6,619 nucleotides of DNA from assembly GCA_016875595.1 (NCBI GenBank), contig VGPI01000116.1:1-6619 (forward strand), read 5' to 3'. Shown piece after piece: positions 5,711 to 6,619 of the stretch. The stretch's first letter is position 1, and each line of letters begins with the position of its first letter. The position numbers were made by a program, and so were the translations under genes. The stretch comes from Candidatus Cloacimonadota bacterium (GTDB taxonomy: Bacteria; Cloacimonadota; Cloacimonadia; Cloacimonadales; Cloacimonadaceae). The notes beneath the pieces are model-generated. The model saw nothing but the letters and a program-made list of their open reading frames with translations, made no database searches and was not told the DNA's origin.

Positions 5711-6091
5711 CAGCCCCGGAGGGGCGACACCTGCTCAGGCAGGGTGTGCAGCGAAGCGGAACCCCTACACATGAGGACAAACAACCCATCTCAATCCCCA
5801 GCCCCGGAAGGGCGACACCCTCTCAGGCAGGGTGTGCAACGCAGCGAAACCCCTGCACATGAGGACAATCATCCCATCTCAACCCCCAGCCCCGGAGGGG
5901 CGACACCCTCTCAGGCAGGGTGTGCAGCGAAGCGAAACCCCTGCACATGAGGACAATCATCCCATCTCAACCCCCAGCCCCGGAGGGGCGACACCCTCTC
6001 AGGCAGGGTGTGCAGCGAAGCGGAACCCCTGCACATGAAGACAAACAACCTATCTCAACCCCCAGCCCCGGAGGGGCGACACCTGCTCAGG
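5711..6091. repeat. 88-bp tandem repeat array, 4.3 units
   Basis: Units start with CAGCCCCGG at 5711, 5799, 5887, 5975 and 6063, each exactly 88 bases apart with no insertions or deletions; the fifth copy breaks off near 6091. Each unit holds GCCCC-GGA-GGGGC (one mismatch in unit 2), then ACACCCT-7-AGGGTGT, then a GTGTGCAG that can instead pair with CTGCACAT downstream, so the second and third stems are mutually exclusive. Units 1 and 5 carry CTGCTCAG where the inner units have CCTCTCAG; in these units the second hairpin becomes ACACCTGC/GCAGGGTGT with one bulge. Units 2 and 3 share GCGAAACCCC and AATCATCC; units 1 and 4 share GCGGAACCCC and AAACAACC. Overlapping short open frames across the array come from the repeat itself and are not genes. 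There are no unique spacers, so it is not a CRISPR array. Confidence 0.95.
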
Positions 6092-6125
6092 GCGAGACCA
6101 TACTCCTTCCCCTCTTCTTCAAGCA

Positions 6126-6299
6126 GTACACATCGAAAACATCCTGGAACCCCTACGAGAACTGCATTATGCTGAAAAACCCCTGCGCCTCGACAATAGC
6201 ATGAAATACCACCTGCATTACCTGGAGCAGGATATTTAAAACTTAGGCCTCTATGAAGAGATCGTCGATACGGAAGAGCCATTTACTTTGGGTCTTTGA
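6126..6299 (+). pseudogene. C-terminal gene fragment with one in-frame stop
   Basis: The frame starting around GTA at 6126 reads like ordinary protein (VHIENILEPLRELHYAEK, then MKYHLHYLEQDI) up to a TAA at 6237-6239. It continues in the same frame, still protein-like, as NLGLYEEIVDTEEPFTLGL to a TGA at 6297-6299. A single base change in a GAA, CAA or AAA codon would create that TAA. No credible start with a ribosome site is seen; upstream the frame runs into the repeat array, so the 5' part appears lost. I do not recognise the family. The final TGA overlaps the next gene's ATG by one base (TGATG), the arrangement of translationally coupled operon genes, which supports this being the true reading frame of a former gene. 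Alternatively the fragment is a chance open stretch; the exact TGATG junction and residue composition argue against that. Confidence 0.5.
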
Positions 6300-6619
6300 T
6301 GACAAGTCCGCATCAACTGAACCTTATTATGTGTTTCAGAGAAGTGGAGAAGATCACCCAGGAGCTTGCCGGAGCACTCTCTCCGGAGGGTAATGGCAAG
6401 ATCATCTGGCTCGGTAACCTAGTCCATCCCAATTATTCCATCTGCCAGGTTCAGGAGCTTATAATAGGCGATTTGAGGTCAGATAATCCAGAATTAGAAG
6501 CTACCTCCCAGATTGCACTAAAGACCCACCAAAAGGCGATATTGCGCTTCTCTCTCGAAGATAAGCATGGCAAGTCGATATGGGAAGATGTCTGGAATGC
6601 TTCTCAGAATACGACATAG
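6299..6619 (+). CDS. Hypothetical protein, 106 residues
   Basis: ATG at 6299 to TAG at 6617-6619, the last three bases of the window. The product begins MTSPHQLNLIMCFREVEK and contains IIWLGNLVHPNYSICQVQELIIGDLR and LEDKHGKSIWEDVWNASQ. It is soluble, without signal peptide or membrane segment, and with only two cysteines (the single C in IMCFRE and the one in SICQV), so not a zinc ribbon. I do not recognise the family. The start is chosen because it overlaps the stop of the upstream fragment by one base; an in-frame TTG immediately before would add one residue. No strong ribosome site is present, so expression probably depended on coupling to the upstream gene, now interrupted. It may be a surviving operon partner or itself decaying. 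Confidence 0.5.
   Translation: MTSPHQLNLIMCFREVEKITQELAGALSPEGNGKIIWLGNLVHPNYSICQVQELIIGDLRSDNPELEATSQIALKTHQKAILRFSLEDKHGKSIWEDVWNASQNTT

Noticed and set aside
5711..6091. CRISPR array
   Set aside because: The repetition is continuous over the full 88 bases with no unique spacers, and no cas genes are present.
5644..6204. Set of overlapping 68-94 codon plus-strand frames
   Set aside because: Produced by the 88-base tandem repeat; near-identical frames offset by one unit, no ribosome sites.

Overview
The window (6619 bases, roughly half G+C by eye) looks like a piece of a bacterial chromosome. Its best-recognised gene is isoleucyl-tRNA synthetase of the eukaryote-like type 2 (IleS2) class. 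The overall style (IleS2, small zinc-ribbon proteins, GC-rich intergenic tandem repeats and degenerate 'CGCAGAT/CACGGAT' repeats) reminds me of the FCB/Cloacimonadota side of the bacterial tree, but this is low-confidence inference and no marker in the window proves it.

Layout. Positions 1-5194 hold four genes, all on the minus strand and read right to left: a Cys-cluster protein of 162 residues with a Pro/Glu-rich tail (4706-5194), a 120-residue CxxC...CxxC zinc-ribbon protein with a basic tail (4179-4541), ileS (938-4090), and the 5' part of a zinc-ribbon plus protein-kinase-fold gene that runs off the left edge (1-935). The last two genes are only 2 bases apart and the ribosome site of the kinase-like gene lies inside the end of ileS, so these two at least are cotranscribed. 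The kinase-like protein keeps the fold and the beta-3 lysine but has lost the HRD aspartate, the Mg-binding asparagine, the DFG aspartate and nearly all of the activation segment. It is therefore predicted to be a pseudokinase. Between the two small genes lies a 164-base gap with two perfect inverted repeats.

Positions 5195-6125 carry no convincing gene. They contain a possible minus-strand promoter, a 9-base direct repeat with 19-base period, short degenerate repeats, a GC hairpin, and then an exact 88-base-period tandem array (5711-6091, 4 full units plus a partial one). Each unit can form alternative, mutually exclusive hairpins.

Positions 6126-6619 are on the plus strand: a degraded C-terminal gene fragment with one in-frame stop, whose final TGA overlaps by one base (TGATG) the start of a 106-residue hypothetical gene ending at the last base of the window. 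The right end therefore looks like the remnant of an operon whose first gene has been truncated beside the repeat array.

The least expected items are the pseudokinase coupled to ileS, the 88-base structured tandem repeat, and the decayed gene with its intact-looking coupled partner. I see no mobile element, CRISPR array, tRNA or rRNA.
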